From the NCBI RefSeq assembly GCF_042693015.1, contig NZ_CP170544.1, positions 1,860,001 through 1,924,000 on the forward strand: DNA of 64,000 bases, read 5' to 3'. Source of the DNA: Sphingomonas_E sp042693015 (lineage in GTDB: Bacteria > Pseudomonadota > Alphaproteobacteria > Sphingomonadales > Sphingomonadaceae). Numbering within the stretch: position 1 is the first letter of the stretch; every line of letters starts with the position of its first letter. A model generated the notes under the pieces. It ran no database searches. It was not told the DNA's origin and saw nothing but the letters and a program-made list of their open reading frames with translations. This document shows positions 34,666 through 43,481 of this stretch, piece after piece. The translations under genes were made by a program, and so were the position numbers.

Positions 34666-35362
34666 CACTATCGTTGGGCTTGGCGCCCCCGGCCCAGGCG
34701 CGGCAGCGCTTGGGCTTGAGCGCGGTGTCGAGGCACAGCCGCACCTCCTCCAACCAGCCCTTGCGGTTGGTCGCGATCTTCCACATCGCAGCATCGGTAC
34801 CCGGATTGGACGTAGCCAGCGCCTCGGCAAGCTGGCGGACACTCAACGTCGGCCGGCGCGACAGCGCCGCCATGTCCGGGAAACGCAGCCCGCCATAGAG
34901 CGCGCCCGCGGTACGGAAATAGGCCTCGGGAGACGCGCTCATGCAGGTGCCATGCTTGGCATATTCGTGCTGCAGCAATTGCACCGAAGGCGTCATGCAC
35001 AGATTGCTGCGGACCAGCCGATCGGGCAGCAGCGCCGCCGGTCGGCAATATTGCGGCCATTGCTCTCCCAGACCGTCGGGCCACAGCCCATGCAGCGTGA
35101 AGCCGAAGCGCGCCGGCCCGCCGCCGCACTGGAAGCGATCGGTCGGGCTGTTGGCCCGCGTCCGGCAATATTCGGGCGACCAGGTGAGCGCGAGCGTATA
35201 TCCACCGATCGGCACGTTGCGCCGGGGCTGCTGCGCGGTCGCCTCATCCACCGCGGGCCGCGGCAGTACCGCCGGCACGCGGCAATCCCGCGCCTGGGCA
35301 AGCGCTGTCCCCGGCAGCGACAGCAGCAAGGCTGTCGCCGCCATCAGGCGCATATCAGTCAT
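34640..35362 (-). CDS. Ribonuclease T2 family protein
   Basis: A 240-residue exported RNase. A signal peptide ends at ALAQ. The two conserved active-site segments are FTLHGLWPDG, with the first catalytic His, and HEYAKHGTC with Glu, Lys and the second His. Several Cys residues can form disulfides. It would degrade RNA in the periplasm or outside. ATG 35362 has AAGGA six bases upstream. It overlaps the preceding membrane-protein gene by 8 bp and is in one unit with it. Confidence 0.9.
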   Translation of the reverse strand: MTDMRLMAATALLLSLPGTALAQARDCRVPAVLPRPAVDEATAQQPRRNVPIGGYTLALTWSPEYCRTRANSPTDRFQCGGGPARFGFTLHGLWPDGLGEQWPQYCRPAALLPDRLVRSNLCMTPSVQLLQHEYAKHGTCMSASPEAYFRTAGALYGGLRFPDMAALSRRPTLSVRQLAEALATSNPGTDAAMWKIATNRKGWLEEVRLCLDTALKPKRCRAWAGGAKPNDSVRIWRGGN

Positions 35363-35753
35363 TGGCATCCTTGCGGAACCATGCGCCCGCATCGGGCCGG
35401 AACAGCATCCACGTCGCGATCAACTGCAAGATCAATTGGGCCGGCGCGATCATCCCGGCCGGCCCCGCCGCCAGCACCGAGCTCAGGGTCATCACCATAT
35501 TGACCGCACCCAGCACCACCAGCACGACGAAGATCCATTTGGCGATCTCGCTCGCGCGGCGCGTGATGAAATAGACGAGCAGCAGCATGAAGGCGACGCT
35601 CACCGCCTGGATGCCGATCACCAGGCCGGGGCCGTGGCCCATCTTCTCGACCATCCCCACTGTCCGCTGCCAACTCAACACCGCTGCCACGATACCAAGC
35701 GCGATCGTCGCAAGGGCGATCCGTTCGAACAGGATGATCGATTGTGGCCTCAT
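35355..35753 (-). CDS. Small four-helix membrane protein, unknown function
   Basis: A 132-residue protein with four hydrophobic segments, near residues 8-30, 45-65, 72-95 and 100-122. I do not recognise a family with confidence. ATG 35753 has GGAAG upstream and is preferred to the longer frame to 35813. It is followed by the RNase T2 gene with an 8-bp overlap, so co-expression is likely. Confidence 0.7.
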   Translation of the reverse strand: MRPQSIILFERIALATIALGIVAAVLSWQRTVGMVEKMGHGPGLVIGIQAVSVAFMLLLVYFITRRASEIAKWIFVVLVVLGAVNMVMTLSSVLAAGPAGMIAPAQLILQLIATWMLFRPDAGAWFRKDAND

Positions 35754-35828
35754 AGCCGGCTTCCCCCTATGTTTATCCCGCGCGCACCATAGTCCGGGCC
35801 GCGGATCGCGCAACCGCGCTCAAACCCT

Positions 35829-36674
35829 TCAAGCGGTAGCGAAATCGAGCCCGATGTCGGCCGCCGGCGCGGACTGGGTTAGCCGGCCTACCGAGATATA
35901 GGTGACGCCCGTCTCAGCGATCGCGCGGATCGTTTCCAGCCGCACGCCGCCCGATGCCTCGGTGGGCAGCCTCCCGCCGACCAGGGTCACCGCACCGCGC
36001 AAGGTGGCAGGGTCCATATTGTCGAGCAGCAGGTGGGTGGCGCCAGCCGCAATCGCCGGTTCGATCTGGTCGATCCGGTCGACCTCGACGATGATGGAAG
36101 CGATGCCCGCCGCCTTGGCGCGCCGCACCGCCTCGCCTACACCGCCCGCCACCGCGACATGATTGTCCTTGATCATCGCCGCGTCCCACAGGCCCATGCG
36201 ATGGTTGGTCGCCCCGCCCATTCGCGTCGCATATTTTTCGAGCACGCGCAGGCCGGGAATTGTCTTGCGCGTATCGAGCAGCGTCGCGCGCGTGCCGCCA
36301 ATCTTGTCGACATAGGTGCGCGCCATCGTCGCGATGCCCGAAAGGTGCTGGACGGTGTTGAGCGCGGACCGCTCCGCCGTCAGCATCGCGCGAGCACGAC
36401 CATGGAGGCGCATCAACTCGGTGCCGGGCGCAACCGTCTCGCCGTCCGCCACCAGTGTCTCGATCACCACGTCGGGGTCGAGCGCGCGGAAAAAAGCTTC
36501 GGCCAGCGGCAGCCCGGCGACGGAGATCGCGTCACGGCTCGCCATCACGCCCGTGAACATCGCTTCGGCTGGGATTACCGCGGCGGAGGTGATGTCACCC
36601 TTCTCGCCAAGATCCTCGGCAAGCGTGGCGCGAACGAAGGCAGCAAGATCGAAATCGGCAAGAGTGAAAGGCAT
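35829..36674 (-). CDS. nadC: Nicotinate-nucleotide pyrophosphorylase (carboxylating)
   Basis: A 281-residue enzyme that converts quinolinate and PRPP to nicotinate mononucleotide in NAD synthesis. Conserved segments are AEDLGEKGDITSAAVIPA, SALNTVQHLSGIATMARTYV, LLDTRKTIPGLR, MIKDNHVAVAGG and EASGGVRLETIRAIAETGVTYISVG. Size is normal. It is downstream of nadA on the same strand, with a 110-bp palindromic element between them. Confidence 0.95.
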   Translation of the reverse strand: MPFTLADFDLAAFVRATLAEDLGEKGDITSAAVIPAEAMFTGVMASRDAISVAGLPLAEAFFRALDPDVVIETLVADGETVAPGTELMRLHGRARAMLTAERSALNTVQHLSGIATMARTYVDKIGGTRATLLDTRKTIPGLRVLEKYATRMGGATNHRMGLWDAAMIKDNHVAVAGGVGEAVRRAKAAGIASIIVEVDRIDQIEPAIAAGATHLLLDNMDPATLRGAVTLVGGRLPTEASGGVRLETIRAIAETGVTYISVGRLTQSAPAADIGLDFATA

Positions 36675-36681
36675 TTATCAG

Positions 36682-36791
36682 ACTCCCCCCTCCCGCTTGC
36701 GGGAGGGGTCGGGGGTGGGCTCGCGCTTCAAATCGCGCACGACTGAAGGGGGCATTCCCACCCCCCATCCCTCCTGCAAGCGGGAGGGGAG
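36682..36791. repeat. Intergenic palindromic element, copy 2
   Basis: An imperfect inverted repeat in the nadA-nadC spacer. The left end CTCCCCCCTCCCGC..GCGGGAGGGG (36683-36707) mirrors the right end CCCTCCTGCAAGCGGGAGGGG (about 36769-36789). The inner GGGGGTGGG pairs with CCCACCCCCC. The layout (terminal hairpins, then GGGTGGG/CCCACCC arms, then a variable centre) is that of the element at 20061-20206. Confidence 0.65.
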
Positions 36792-36798
36792 TATCCGA

Positions 36799-37797
36799 TC
36801 AATCCCCCGTCACCCGCAGCCCGAGATCGCCCAGCCCGACCGATCCGCTCGCCATCGCCAGCATCCGGTCGAGCGGCTTCTTGGCGGCGAGACGGGTGCC
36901 TTCGTCCAGCTCGATCCGCGGCTCCATGTCGCGCAGCGCGATGTAGAGCTTTTCCATCGTGTTGAGCGCCATGTACGGGCACATATTGCAGTTGCAGTTG
37001 CCGTCCGCACCCGGCGCGCCGATGAACGTCTTGTGCGGCGCCGCTTTCTCCATCTGGTGGATGATGTGCGGCTCGGTGGCGACGATGATCGTCTCGGCCG
37101 GGCTCGCCAGCGCGAACTCCAGGATCGCGCGGGTCGATCCCACCTGATCGGCATGGTCGAGGATATAGGCCGGGCATTCCGGGTGCGCCGCCACGGGCGC
37201 GTCGGGATATTGCGCCTTCAGCTTCAGCAATTCGGTTTCCGAAAACGCCTCATGGACGATGCACGCGCCCGGCCACAGCAGCATGTCGCGGCCGGTCTTG
37301 CGGTTGAAATAGGCGCCCAGATTCTTGTCCGGCGCGAAGATGATCTTCTGGTCCATCGGCAGCTGGCTGAGGATCTTCTCCGCAGACGAGCTTGTGACGA
37401 TGATGTCCGAGTGCGCCTTCACCGCGGCCGAACAATTGATGTAGGTCAACGCGATATGATCCGGGTGCGCCGCGCGGAACTTGGCGAACTGCTCCGGCGG
37501 GCAGCTATCCTCCAGCGAGCAACCGGCATCCATATCGGGCAGGATCACGGTCTTTTCCGGGGAAAGGATTTTGGCGACCTCCGCCATGAAGCGGACGCCG
37601 CAGAACGCGATCACATCGGCATTGGTGTCCGCCGCCTTGCGGCTGAGATCGAGGCTGTCGCCGACGAAATCGGCGAGATCCTGAATGTCGGGCGTCTGGT
37701 AGTAATGCGCCAGGATCACCGCGTTGCGCTCCTTGCGCAGCCGCTCGATCTCCGCGCGCAGGTCCAGCCCGGCGAGGCTCTGGGTGGGGGCATTCAT
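36799..37797 (-). CDS. nadA: Quinolinate synthase
   Basis: A 332-residue 4Fe-4S enzyme that joins iminoaspartate and dihydroxyacetone phosphate to give quinolinate. Seen are AHYYQTPDIQDLADFVGDSLDLSRKA, the Cys segment FCGVRFMAEVAK, DMDAGCSLEDSC, the HPECP segment and NCNCNMCPYMALNTMEKLY; three of these Cys bind the cluster. Its start overlaps the DUF4230 stop by 4 bp. No nadB (aspartate oxidase) gene is present beside it. Confidence 0.95.
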   Translation of the reverse strand: MNAPTQSLAGLDLRAEIERLRKERNAVILAHYYQTPDIQDLADFVGDSLDLSRKAADTNADVIAFCGVRFMAEVAKILSPEKTVILPDMDAGCSLEDSCPPEQFAKFRAAHPDHIALTYINCSAAVKAHSDIIVTSSSAEKILSQLPMDQKIIFAPDKNLGAYFNRKTGRDMLLWPGACIVHEAFSETELLKLKAQYPDAPVAAHPECPAYILDHADQVGSTRAILEFALASPAETIIVATEPHIIHQMEKAAPHKTFIGAPGADGNCNCNMCPYMALNTMEKLYIALRDMEPRIELDEGTRLAAKKPLDRMLAMASGSVGLGDLGLRVTGD

Positions 37798-38516
37798 GGC
37801 TTCGTTCCTCTTTCCGGACGCGCGTTCTGATTCTCGTTCAACCCATATATCTCTTCCAGCGAACGGGAAGCGTCCATCCGCTCGCCATCGCGGGCCACAG
37901 GTTCGTCGGCAAAGCGGACGGCAACGCTGGCGTCCAACCCGGCCGCCTTGAGCGGCATCGCGAAATTGCGTTCCACCGCCCGGCGCGCGGCATCGCGCGC
38001 CAACCGCATCGGCAGCTCACCGCGGGCCTGCCGCAGCAGTTCCGCCTGACCGGCCTTGCGATTGGCAGCGTCGAGCGCGGTCTCCGCGTCGCTCAGCGCC
38101 ATCAGCATGCCGCCGCCGTCATATTCGCGGATCGCGGCCATATCCACTTCCGGCCCTGCCAATATGGGGGGTGGCAGCGTCACCGACAATCGCTTGGCCG
38201 CCGCATCCCAGCGCACATCTTTCAGGTCGAGTGCAGCCAGATCCACCTCGTAACGGACATTGCCCGGCATGATCAGCGTCTTCTTGGCGGACAGGCCGAA
38301 CCGGCTCTGGGTTGACGTCACCACCGCTACATAACGGGCAGCGAACACCGTCAGCCGGTTCTGCTCGCGCATCGAATCCAGGCTCGCCACGGCGATCGTC
38401 ACGGGATCGGGGGAAAAGACGCCGGCGATCTGGCGCGCGCCGAACCAGCCGATCGCGCCTGCCACGATCGCCACGGCAACCAGCGCCGCAAACCACCGGA
38501 CGGACCTGTTGGTCAC
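37794..38516 (-). CDS. DUF4230 membrane-anchored protein
   Basis: A 240-residue protein with one N-terminal membrane segment (residues 8-30) and a periplasmic or cytoplasmic domain containing LTVFAARYVAVVTSTQSRFGLSAKKTLIMPGNVRYEVDLAAL, matching DUF4230. The function is unknown. It is flanked by 4-bp overlaps with the MBL hydrolase gene before it and nadA after it, so MBL, DUF4230, nadA and nadC look like one operon. Confidence 0.83.
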   Translation of the reverse strand: MTNRSVRWFAALVAVAIVAGAIGWFGARQIAGVFSPDPVTIAVASLDSMREQNRLTVFAARYVAVVTSTQSRFGLSAKKTLIMPGNVRYEVDLAALDLKDVRWDAAAKRLSVTLPPPILAGPEVDMAAIREYDGGGMLMALSDAETALDAANRKAGQAELLRQARGELPMRLARDAARRAVERNFAMPLKAAGLDASVAVRFADEPVARDGERMDASRSLEEIYGLNENQNARPERGTKP

Positions 38517-39382
38517 GCCGCGCGCGCCCAGCCTTCCTCGCCCGCGCGGATCACCACGCCCCTTCGCTCGAGATCGAGCAGATGCGCCAGCACCGATCGG
38601 CCGGCGGCGGCCACCAGCCGCTCGTCCAGCCCGACATACATTTTCGCCACCATCGTCGGGATCGGCTTCTCGCCCTCATTCAGCAGGCGCAGGATCTGCC
38701 CTTCGCGCTGCTTGCGATGCCCCATCAGGCTGCGGACGAAGCGCTGCGGCCGGTCCACGGGGTCGCCATGGGCGGGATAATAAACGGTGTCGTTGCGGGC
38801 CATCAGCTTGTCGAGGCTCGCCATATAATCGGCCATGTCGCCGTCGGGCGGGGAGATCACCGTGGTCGACCAGCCCATCACATGATCGCCGGTGAACAAA
38901 GCCTCGGCTTCCGGCAAGGCGAGGCAGAGATGGTTGGACGTATGTCCCGGCGTCTCGACGCCGACCAGGCTCCAGCCAGGTCCGGACAATGTCTCGCCAT
39001 CGCCCAACACGCGATCGGGTGCATAATTGCGGTCGAACGCCGCGTCGGCACGGGGGCCGCTGTCGTCGAGCGCGAGCGGCGCGCAGCCAATGATCTCCGC
39101 GCCCGTGATCGCCTTCAGCGGCGCGGCGGCCGGGCTATGGTCATTATGAGTGTGGGTGCAGACGATATAGCGGATCGTTTCGCCCGCCGTCGCCGCCAGG
39201 ATCGCATCGACATGCGCCTCGGCATGGGGGCCGGGGTCGATCACCGCCACCTCGCCATGGCCGACGATATAGGTCTGCGTGCCATGAAAAGTGAAGGCGG
39301 ACGGATTGGGCGCAAGCACGCGGCGCACCAGCGGGTGCAGGTCCTGCGCGGTTCCGGCTGTCTGTTCGTCCATCAGCGCCAT
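38513..39382 (-). CDS. MBL-fold metallo-hydrolase (LACTB2-like)
   Basis: A 289-residue metallo-beta-lactamase-fold hydrolase. Zinc-binding motifs are HTHNDH near residues 79-84, a His in VETPGHTSNHL, Asp in FTGDHVMG, and HGDP later. A C-terminal winged-helix-like part (LLNEGEKPIPTMVAKMY, AHLLDLERRGVVI) matches LACTB2-like proteins, relatives of glyoxalase II. ATG 39382 is used; ATG 39373 is equally possible and neither has a clear SD. The 219-bp spacer upstream holds nothing that I can name. Confidence 0.87.
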   Translation of the reverse strand: MALMDEQTAGTAQDLHPLVRRVLAPNPSAFTFHGTQTYIVGHGEVAVIDPGPHAEAHVDAILAATAGETIRYIVCTHTHNDHSPAAAPLKAITGAEIIGCAPLALDDSGPRADAAFDRNYAPDRVLGDGETLSGPGWSLVGVETPGHTSNHLCLALPEAEALFTGDHVMGWSTTVISPPDGDMADYMASLDKLMARNDTVYYPAHGDPVDRPQRFVRSLMGHRKQREGQILRLLNEGEKPIPTMVAKMYVGLDERLVAAAGRSVLAHLLDLERRGVVIRAGEEGWARAA

Positions 39383-39601
39383 GTGGCACCGGCGGCACCG
39401 GATTTGAAGTCCCCGCGCGCATCGTCGGACATTCTTACAAACCACGCCATGGTTCGACAGGCGTCAACCATTGTGACGGCCGGAAAAGTGCCAAACCGCC
39501 GTTCTGGCACGCCGTCTGCTTATATATTCGCGTTCCAGTTGTTCCCGCGTTCTGATGGTGGCGGGGTCAGTGCTGTTCCGGTCTCGCACTGCCCCGCCCC
39601 C

Positions 39602-40375
39602 TCAACCGCCCTGCAACAGCAGCGCCGAAGTCTCGGCATCCGCGGGCACCAGCGTCTCGATCGCCACCTCCGCCAGCGTCACGTCGATCGGTGTTCCGAA
39701 CACCATCGTCATGCTCAGGAACGACATGCGCCTGCCACCCACGTCGATCACCAGCGGCACCGCGATCGCATCCGGCCGCCGCTCGGGCACGTGTCCCGCA
39801 GGGTAACCGCGCAGTTCCGCCAGCAATGGGGTGAGCGCGATGTCACCCGTCGCGTCGATCTGCATTTCCAGGCGGTGGCAGATATGCGCCTTCCACTCAC
39901 CCAGATTGAATATCCGCGGTGCCAGCCCCTCAGGATGAAGGCCCAATCGCAGCACATTGACCGGCGCCGCCATCAGCCAGGGCGCCACGCCCTCGATCAG
40001 CGGCCCCAATGCCGCGTTGTTGCGCAGCAGGTTCCAGTGTCGATCGATCGCCAGCGCCGGGAACGGATGGAAGCTCGCCAGCAACCGTTCGATCGCGGCC
40101 AGCGCGGGGCCGAGCGCGGGATCGTCGATCGGCCGTTCGGGGAAAGCCGGAGCATAGCCCACCGATACCAGCAGGGCATTGCGAGCACGCGGCGGCATCT
40201 TCAGCTTCTCGGCCATTCGCAGCACCAAGCCACGGCTCGGGCGCGATCTGCCGGTCTCGACGAAGCTCAGATGACGGGGCGAAACCGATACGTCGAGCGC
40301 GAGGTCCATCTGGCTCACCCGCCGCTGCTTGCGCCACCCCCGCAGAAGATCGCCCAACGGAAGATGCTGCGTCAT
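39602..40375 (-). CDS. XRE regulator with MmyB-like ligand-binding domain
   Basis: A 257-residue regulator. The helix-turn-helix is at about residues 8-60: LRGWRKQRRVSQMDLALDVSVSPRHLSFVETGRSRPSRG, then MPPRARNALLVSVGYAP. The C-terminal PAS-like MmyB domain contains ALAIDRHWNLLRNNAAL and ICHRLEMQIDATGD. Relatives bind fatty acids and control nearby oxidoreductase genes, but no such gene is adjacent here. ATG 40375 is preferred; the longer frame to 40483 is not conserved. Confidence 0.87.
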   Translation of the reverse strand: MTQHLPLGDLLRGWRKQRRVSQMDLALDVSVSPRHLSFVETGRSRPSRGLVLRMAEKLKMPPRARNALLVSVGYAPAFPERPIDDPALGPALAAIERLLASFHPFPALAIDRHWNLLRNNAALGPLIEGVAPWLMAAPVNVLRLGLHPEGLAPRIFNLGEWKAHICHRLEMQIDATGDIALTPLLAELRGYPAGHVPERRPDAIAVPLVIDVGGRRMSFLSMTMVFGTPIDVTLAEVAIETLVPADAETSALLLQGG

Positions 40376-40498
40376 GGCCCCCACGCTACCAGACGGCCCA
40401 CTTGCCGCCATTACCCCACAGGTAATCGATCTCATGACCTCGAAGTCGCAGGCAGTTCCTGCGGTGATCTTCGCGGCGCGCAACCTACGGATCGTATC

Positions 40499-40693
40499 AT
40501 GAGGAAAAGCGGCTTCCTACGTCGCATCCTCGGGTACGACGCACCGAGCTGTCTCGGAATGGGAGTGTTGCTGGCAGCGGGCGCGACTACCGTTGCGCGT
40601 GATCGGTCCGGAATTGCTGCTACGCCCGGCCGGTCTCGCCTCCCCCACGCAGCCCGCATGGATCGCGATCTTATCGCGCCTTTGCCTGCTTGA
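40499..40693 (+). CDS. Possible small protein, uncertain
   Basis: A 64-residue frame lies in the 295-bp spacer between two XRE genes and overlaps the 3' end of the XRE-cupin gene by 23 bp. It starts MRKSGFLRRILGYDA and has a short hydrophobic stretch (CLGMGVLLAAGA), so it could be a single-pass membrane peptide. No good SD is seen, and a high-GC spacer can hold chance frames. It is listed only so that it is not lost. Confidence 0.2.
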   Translation: MRKSGFLRRILGYDAPSCLGMGVLLAAGATTVARDRSGIAATPGRSRLPHAARMDRDLIAPLPA

Positions 40694-41357
40694 TAGACGT
40701 CACCTCACCGTCGCCATGCAGCGTCATGAGCGATTCCATCAGGCTTTCGTCCGCGCTGGAACAGACGCCCAGCACCAAAGCCTCCTCGCATCCTTCGGCG
40801 GTGATGTAGGCGTGGCCCATGTTCGAATCGATGTAGATCGATTCGCCCTGCTTCAGCAGCACCGGATCGTAAAACTCGGTGTGGATCTCGATGCTGCCTT
40901 CGATCACATAGATATATTCCTCGCCCGGATGGTGGACGAGTTCGCCGAACTCCTCGACCGATTTGGCGCGGATGCGAGTCAGCACCGGGATCATCCGCTT
41001 CCGCCGCAACTCCGTGCAGAGGTAGAAATAGTCGTAATTGGCGGTCTCGACCCGCACCGCCCGATCGAGCCGGCCGATGCTGCGCCGCGCCGTCACTGGC
41101 TGCGGCTCGATCATGTCGTCCGACTCGGCGAACAGCTCCGACATCCGCAAGCCCAGCCGCTGGCTCAGGCTCAGCAGCTTGTCATAGGTCAGCGTCAGGC
41201 GATCATGCTCGATCTTGGACAGGGTGGATACGGGTATCCCGCTCTTCGCGCTCATTTCCTTGAGCGTCCATCCCTCCCGGCTGCGCAACCCCCGAAGCAG
41301 CGCCCCGAGCGTTGGATTGGCTGATTTCAAGCGGCTCAAAACGTCTCCGGCGGTCAT
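40671..41357 (-). CDS. XRE-cupin transcriptional regulator of the peptide/D-Glu cluster
   Basis: A 228-residue regulator. The helix-turn-helix spans residues 20-75 (LRGLRSREGWTLKEMSAKSGIPVSTLSKIEHDRLTLTYDKL), and a C-terminal cupin domain follows (HHPGEEYIYVIEGSIEIHTE, LKQGESIYIDSNMGHAYI). Such proteins often sense an amino acid or small carbon source and regulate its catabolism. It is divergent from the first gene of the long cluster. A TCCTGATCAGGA palindrome lies in the spacer, and the same core occurs in a second promoter inside the cluster. Confidence 0.9.
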   Translation of the reverse strand: MTAGDVLSRLKSANPTLGALLRGLRSREGWTLKEMSAKSGIPVSTLSKIEHDRLTLTYDKLLSLSQRLGLRMSELFAESDDMIEPQPVTARRSIGRLDRAVRVETANYDYFYLCTELRRKRMIPVLTRIRAKSVEEFGELVHHPGEEYIYVIEGSIEIHTEFYDPVLLKQGESIYIDSNMGHAYITAEGCEEALVLGVCSSADESLMESLMTLHGDGEVTSIKQAKAR

Positions 41358-41389
41358 GTTGACATTGTTTTCCGATTAGGATCATGATG

Positions 41390-41401
41390 TCCTGATCAGG
41401 A
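41390..41401. promoter_or_regulatory. Palindromic operator, site 1 (XRE-cupin / serine hydrolase spacer)
   Basis: TCCTGATCAGGA is a perfect 12-bp palindrome in the 123-bp divergent spacer. A second half-repeat, AGGATCATGATGTCCT, overlaps it on the left. On the minus strand TTGGGT and CATGAT are spaced about 18 bp apart with the palindrome between them, as expected for autoregulation of the XRE-cupin gene. The CTGATCAGGA core recurs at 45782-45791. Confidence 0.6.
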
Positions 41402-41480
41402 TATACCCAAGATATAGGCTGTTCCGCAGGTAGGCAATCCCGCCGCGGCGGCATCAAAACAGGAAAGGGGGGCGTTGGAC

Positions 41481-43481
41481 ATGCGTTCGATCAAGCTATT
41501 CGCGGCGGCCGCTTTATTGCTGGCAGGCGGGGTCACCGCCGCACAGCAGGCGACCAATCTCGCGCCCACATTGGCGCCGCCATCATTGTCGAAGCCGGTC
41601 GCAGCACCGGTAGCGAGCGGCGCACCCGCGGTCGGCCAGCGCGCGCTTAGCAAGGATGATGTCGACGCCTGGCTCGACGGCTACATGCCCTATGCGCTCC
41701 ACACCGGCGACATTGCCGGCGCCGTGGTGGTCGTCGTCAAGGACGGCCAGGTGCTCACCCAACGCGGCTTCGGTTATGCGGACGTCGCCAAGCGCTCGCC
41801 GGTCGATCCGGCCAGGACGCTGTTCCGCCCCGGATCGGTCTCCAAGCTGGTGACCTGGACCGCGGTGATGCAGCTTGTCGAGCAGGGCAAGATCGATCTC
41901 GACGCCGACATCAACCGCTATCTCGATTTCAAGATCCCGCCCAAGGACGGCAAGCCGGCAACAATGCGGCAGGTGATGCAGCACACCGCAGGCTTCGAGG
42001 ATCATGCTAAGAACATCATCTTCTATGACGTCAAGCATATGCAGACGGTAGGCGACTATGTGAAAACCGCGCTGCCGACGCGGATCTACACGCCCGGCAC
42101 CACGCCATCCTATTCGAACTATGCGACGACGCTGGCCGGCTATGTGGTCGAGCGCGTCTCGGGCCAGCCGTTCGACGACTATGTCGATCAGCATATCTTC
42201 AAGCCGCTCGGCATGACGCAATCGACCTTCCGGCAGCCGCTGCCCAAGGCCCTCGTCCCGCAGATGGCGACCGGATACTCGGTCGCTTCGGGCAAGCCGA
42301 TGCCGTTCGAAATCGTCGGCCCGGCGCCGGCGGGCAGCCTGTCCTCGCCCGGCGCGGACATGGCCCGCTTCATGATCGCGCACCTGAACCAGGGCGCGGG
42401 CATCCTGAAGCCGGAAACGGCCAAGCAGATGCACGATAGCCCGCTGACTTTGATCCCGCCGCTCAACCGGATGCAGCTCGGCTTCTTCGAAACCAACATC
42501 AACGGCCGCCAGGTCAACGCCCATCTCGGCGATACCGAGGCGTTCCACACCTCGCTCCACCTCTTCATGAACGATGGCGTCGGTTTCTACGTTTCGTTCA
42601 ACAGCGGCGGCAAGCAGGGTGCAGCCCATGCCCTGCGCGGCGCATTGTTCCAGGATTTCGCGGATCGCTACCTGCCCTCGATCGCCCCGCCGGACGGCAG
42701 GGTCGATGCGAAGACCGCGGCCGAACATGCCAAGCTGATGGCCGGCCACTGGCAAAACAGCCGGCGTGAGGAGACCAACTTCCTCGCCATCACCGGCCTC
42801 ATCAGCCAGACCGTCGTCACCCTCGACGATAAGGGCGGGCTGCTGATCCCGGATCTCACCGGCCTCAACGGCCAGCCGCGCAAGTGGGTGGAGATCGCCC
42901 CATTCGTCTGGCGCGACACCAACAGCCATGATCGCCTCGCCGCCAAGGTCGTCGACGGCAAGGTCGTGCGCTGGAGCGTCGACGGCTTCTCGCCCTTCAT
43001 GGTCTTCGATCGCGTACCCAGCTACAAGTCGGCCGCCTGGCTGCTGCCTCTGCTTTATGCCAGCCTCGGCGTTCTGCTTCTGACCTTCCTCCACTGGCCG
43101 GCCGCAGCACTCGTCCGCCGCAGCTTCAAGGCACCGCTGCCGCTGGAAGGCAAACAACGGCAGGCCTATCGCGGCGTACGGCTCGCCGCGGGTCTGTCGA
43201 TCGCCATCCTGGTCGGCTGGATCGTCGGCTTCACCAAGCTGATGAGCGAGCTCACCTACCTGACGGCGAAGTCCGACTGGTGGCTGTGGACGCTGCAGAT
43301 CGCGGGTCTCTTCGTCTTCGTCGGCACCGTGCTGCTGGCGGGCTGGAACCTCTACCTCACCTTCACCGGCAAGCGCCGCTGGACGAACAAGCTGTGGGCG
43401 GTGCTGCTGCTCATCGCCTCGCTCACCGTGCTTTATGTCGCGTGGATCTGCGGCTTCCTCGCGATGACGGTGCATTACTGA
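41481..43481 (+). CDS. Serine hydrolase (beta-lactamase fold) with C-terminal membrane domain
   Basis: A 666-residue protein. After a signal peptide, the class C beta-lactamase/DD-peptidase-like domain has SVSK (Ser119, Lys122), the YSNY motif and a HLGDTEAF segment where an HxG motif would be. A linker of about 130 residues follows, then four membrane helices between residues 515 and 660. Such a layout suggests a periplasmic peptidase or esterase held in the inner membrane. It could be a D-aminopeptidase acting on imported peptides, as inferred from neighbours. ATG 41481 has AAAGGGGGG upstream. The next start overlaps its stop. Confidence 0.85.
   Translation: MRSIKLFAAAALLLAGGVTAAQQATNLAPTLAPPSLSKPVAAPVASGAPAVGQRALSKDDVDAWLDGYMPYALHTGDIAGAVVVVVKDGQVLTQRGFGYADVAKRSPVDPARTLFRPGSVSKLVTWTAVMQLVEQGKIDLDADINRYLDFKIPPKDGKPATMRQVMQHTAGFEDHAKNIIFYDVKHMQTVGDYVKTALPTRIYTPGTTPSYSNYATTLAGYVVERVSGQPFDDYVDQHIFKPLGMTQSTFRQPLPKALVPQMATGYSVASGKPMPFEIVGPAPAGSLSSPGADMARFMIAHLNQGAGILKPETAKQMHDSPLTLIPPLNRMQLGFFETNINGRQVNAHLGDTEAFHTSLHLFMNDGVGFYVSFNSGGKQGAAHALRGALFQDFADRYLPSIAPPDGRVDAKTAAEHAKLMAGHWQNSRREETNFLAITGLISQTVVTLDDKGGLLIPDLTGLNGQPRKWVEIAPFVWRDTNSHDRLAAKVVDGKVVRWSVDGFSPFMVFDRVPSYKSAAWLLPLLYASLGVLLLTFLHWPAAALVRRSFKAPLPLEGKQRQAYRGVRLAAGLSIAILVGWIVGFTKLMSELTYLTAKSDWWLWTLQIAGLFVFVGTVLLAGWNLYLTFTGKRRWTNKLWAVLLLIASLTVLYVAWICGFLAMTVHY

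Noticed and set aside
38312..40693. 793-residue open frame on the plus strand
   Set aside because: It runs antisense to the DUF4230, MBL and XRE genes and has a shadow-like His/Arg/Gln composition. Only its last 64 codons (40499-40693) lie mostly in a spacer, and they are listed as a weak small frame.
41359..41364. TTGACA as the -35 box of the serine hydrolase promoter
   Set aside because: The position 17 bp on (41382-41387) reads TCATGA, a poor -10, and the box overlaps the XRE-cupin start region. It may be chance.
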